From NCBI GenBank assembly GCA_964547995.1, contig CAZJRB010000025.1, positions 1 to 64,000 on the forward strand: a stretch of DNA of 64,000 nt. Reading direction: 5' to 3'. Made by a program: the position numbers and the translations under genes. How positions within the stretch are numbered: position 1 is the stretch's first letter; each line of letters opens with the position of its first letter. Below, piece by piece: positions 62,514-64,000 of the stretch. The notes beneath the pieces are model-generated. The model saw only the letters and a program-made list of their open reading frames with translations. It had not been told where the DNA came from and searched no databases. Origin of the DNA: CAZJRB01 sp964547995. Lineage in GTDB: Bacteria; Planctomycetota; Planctomycetia; Pirellulales; Thermoguttaceae.

Positions 62514-64000
62514 ATGACTCCGCACGAGTTCATCGCGAAGTGGCAACGGGCGAACCTGTCGGAGCGGAGCGCCTGTCAGCAGCACTTTTTGGACCTCTGC
62601 GAGGTGCTGGACCAGCCGAAACCCGCCGCCGCCGATCCCGACGGCGCCTGGTACACCTTCGAGCGGGGCGTCCACAAGACGACCGGCGAGCGGGGCTGGG
62701 CCGACGTCTGGATGCGCGGCCGCTTCGGCTGGGAATACAAAGGCAAGCGCAAAGACCTGGCCGCCGCTTACCGGCAGTTGTTGCTCTACCGCGAGGACCT
62801 TGAAAACCCGCCGCTGCTGGTCGTCTGCGACCTCGACCGGTTTGAAATCCACACGAATTTCACCGGCACGCCCAAGCACGTCCACCAGTTCGATCTGGCG
62901 GGGCTGGCCGAGCCGGACAATCTCGACGTGCTGCGGAAACTGTTCACCAACCCCGAATCGTTGCGCCCGGGCCTGACGACCGAAAGCGTCACGAGCCAGG
63001 CGGCGGAGCGGTTCGGCCAGTTGGCCGACGGGATGCGGGTCCGGGGGGTCGAGGCGCCCGCGGCCGCCCATTTCCTGATGAAGCTGATCTTCTGCATGTT
63101 CGGCGAGGACATCGGGCTACTGCCCGAAAAGGTCTTCGGCCGGGTGCTCGAAACGAGCAAGCGGAACCCGGCAGAGCTTTGCAGGCGACTGCACGCGCTG
63201 TTCGAGGCGATGTCGTCGGGCGGGTATTTCGGGGCCGACAAAATCCTCCACTTCGACGGCGGACTGTTTGCCGACGCCGACGTGGTCGAGCTGCGGCCCG
63301 GCGAGATCGAGGAGCTGATCCGGATCAACGACCGCGACTGGGGCAATGTCGAGCCGTCGATCTTCGGCACGCTCTTCGAGCGGACGCTCGACCCGGCCAA
63401 GCGCTCCCAGATCGGGGCCCACTATACGAGCCGGGCCGACATCCTCACACTGCTGGAGCCGGTCGTCATGACCCCGCTGCGGCGCGAGTGGGAGGAGGTG
63501 CGGACGGCCTGCGACGCGCACTGGGAAAAGGCCAGCGGCAAGAAGCTCGCCCGCAAGACCCGCGACCGCCACGTCAAACAGATGGAGCGGAAACTGCTGG
63601 ATTTCGTCGGGCGGCTGGCCGACGTCAAAATCCTCGACCCGGCGTGCGGCTCGGGCAATTTCCTGTACGTGGCGATCAATCTGCTCTTGGACCTGGAGAA
63701 GCAGGTAATCGCGTACGGAGCGGCCCGGGGCGTGAGCATGATGCCGCAGGTCCGGCCGACGCAGCTCCACGGCATCGAGATCAACCCCTACGCCCAGCAG
63801 CTTGCCCAGGTGGTAATCTGGATCGGCTATCTCCAATGGATGCACCACAACGGTTTTCCGACCCCGACCGACCCGGTCCTGGAGCCGATAGAAACAATCC
63901 ACCGGAAGGACGCGATCCTCGACCTGACCGACCCGGAGCACCCCAAAGAGCCCGAGTGGCCGGAAGCCGATTTCATTGTGGGGAACCCGCCGTTCTTGGG
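62514..64000 (+). CDS. Fused nuclease-DNA methyltransferase (type IIL/MmeI-like), 3' end outside the window
   Basis: The first 495 codons of a large protein. The N-terminus carries D64-x9-E74-x-K76 in WADVWMRGRFGWEYKGK, the spacing of the MmeI nuclease site. A helical spacer follows, then an adenine methyltransferase domain with the S-adenosylmethionine motif DPACGSGNF (375-383) and the catalytic N491-P-P-F. Similar proteins are type IIL restriction-modification enzymes or DISARM DrmMI-type methylases. They modify, and may cut, specific DNA sites. The window ends just after the NPPF motif, so the target-recognition domain and any partner genes are not visible. Confidence 0.85.
   Translation, partial: MTPHEFIAKWQRANLSERSACQQHFLDLCEVLDQPKPAAADPDGAWYTFERGVHKTTGERGWADVWMRGRFGWEYKGKRKDLAAAYRQLLLYREDLENPPLLVVCDLDRFEIHTNFTGTPKHVHQFDLAGLAEPDNLDVLRKLFTNPESLRPGLTTESVTSQAAERFGQLADGMRVRGVEAPAAAHFLMKLIFCMFGEDIGLLPEKVFGRVLETSKRNPAELCRRLHALFEAMSSGGYFGADKILHFDGGLFADADVVELRPGEIEELIRINDRDWGNVEPSIFGTLFERTLDPAKRSQIGAHYTSRADILTLLEPVVMTPLRREWEEVRTACDAHWEKASGKKLARKTRDRHVKQMERKLLDFVGRLADVKILDPACGSGNFLYVAINLLLDLEKQVIAYGAARGVSMMPQVRPTQLHGIEINPYAQQLAQVVIWIGYLQWMHHNGFPTPTDPVLEPIETIHRKDAILDLTDPEHPKEPEWPEADFIVGNPPFL

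Overview
This window is high-GC bacterial chromosome, most likely from a member of the Planctomycetota (Pirellulales-like). The evidence is family content: a DUF1559 protein with a type II pseudopilin N-terminus, two ThuA-domain proteins, paired VIT/von Willebrand A proteins, a squalene-cyclase-like/DUF4159 protein, a small zinc-ribbon membrane protein of planctomycete type, and very repeat-rich intergenic DNA. No rRNA, tRNA, CRISPR array, transposase or prophage was recognised.

Layout. 0.2-7.7 kb: a minus-strand sugar operon (L-ribulokinase, L-ribulose-5-phosphate 4-epimerase, a fucose/arabinose-isomerase-like protein, a sodium:solute symporter, a ThuA protein), apparently for L-arabinose or a related sugar. 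7.8-8.8 kb: DUF1559 protein. 9.4-15.3 kb: citramalate synthase behind what reads as a ribosome-mediated attenuator (Ile/Val/Leu-rich leader peptide, antiterminator, terminator), then valyl-tRNA synthetase and a KduD-like dehydrogenase. 15.5-24.8 kb: ThuA and beta-propeller proteins, then a plus-strand run of sugar/sugar-acid enzymes (divergent AroE-like dehydrogenase, cupin phosphoglucose isomerase, D-2-hydroxyacid dehydrogenase, KDPG aldolase, UlaG-like hydrolase, Tat-exported TIM barrel, epimerase, CPBP protease). 24.8-33 kb: a protein carrying only sigma region 4, two large VIT-VWA proteins and a cyclase-like/DUF4159 protein. 33-40 kb: CstA, thioredoxin reductase, an Nramp-like transporter and AsnRS. 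40-46 kb: accessory genes (DUF433/DUF5615 toxin-antitoxin-like pair, an unknown protein with a possible nuclease motif, a secreted HExxH peptidase, small proteins). 46-50.2 kb: three polytopic glycosyltransferase-like proteins. 50.6-62.3 kb: a Tad/Flp pilus locus (flp, prepilin peptidase, TadE, CpaB, secretin, TadZ, tadA, tadB, tadC, a secreted protein, a TPR protein), interrupted by a cold-shock gene. The motor ATPase gene tadA is broken by a small deletion. 62.5 kb to the end: the start of a fused nuclease-methyltransferase of type IIL/MmeI-like architecture, cut by the window edge.

The most unusual feature is the repeats. (1) A palindromic element of about 85 bp, with arms related to AAAGCCGCGACCGGTGGTCG, occurs about nine times as full or half copies. 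One copy lies in frame inside a membrane-protein gene, and a half copy has apparently replaced the stop codon of the same gene. (2) A different 138-bp inverted-repeat element sits in frame inside the signal-peptide region of a VIT-VWA protein. (3) Arrays with a strict seven-base period start at or near stop codons at several loci, and several are followed by a hairpin with the core GCACTGCGTGC. (4) Several other elements with 20-29 bp inverted repeats fill the remaining gaps, some nested in each other. The leader-peptide attenuator before citramalate synthase and the broken tadA are the other two observations most worth following.
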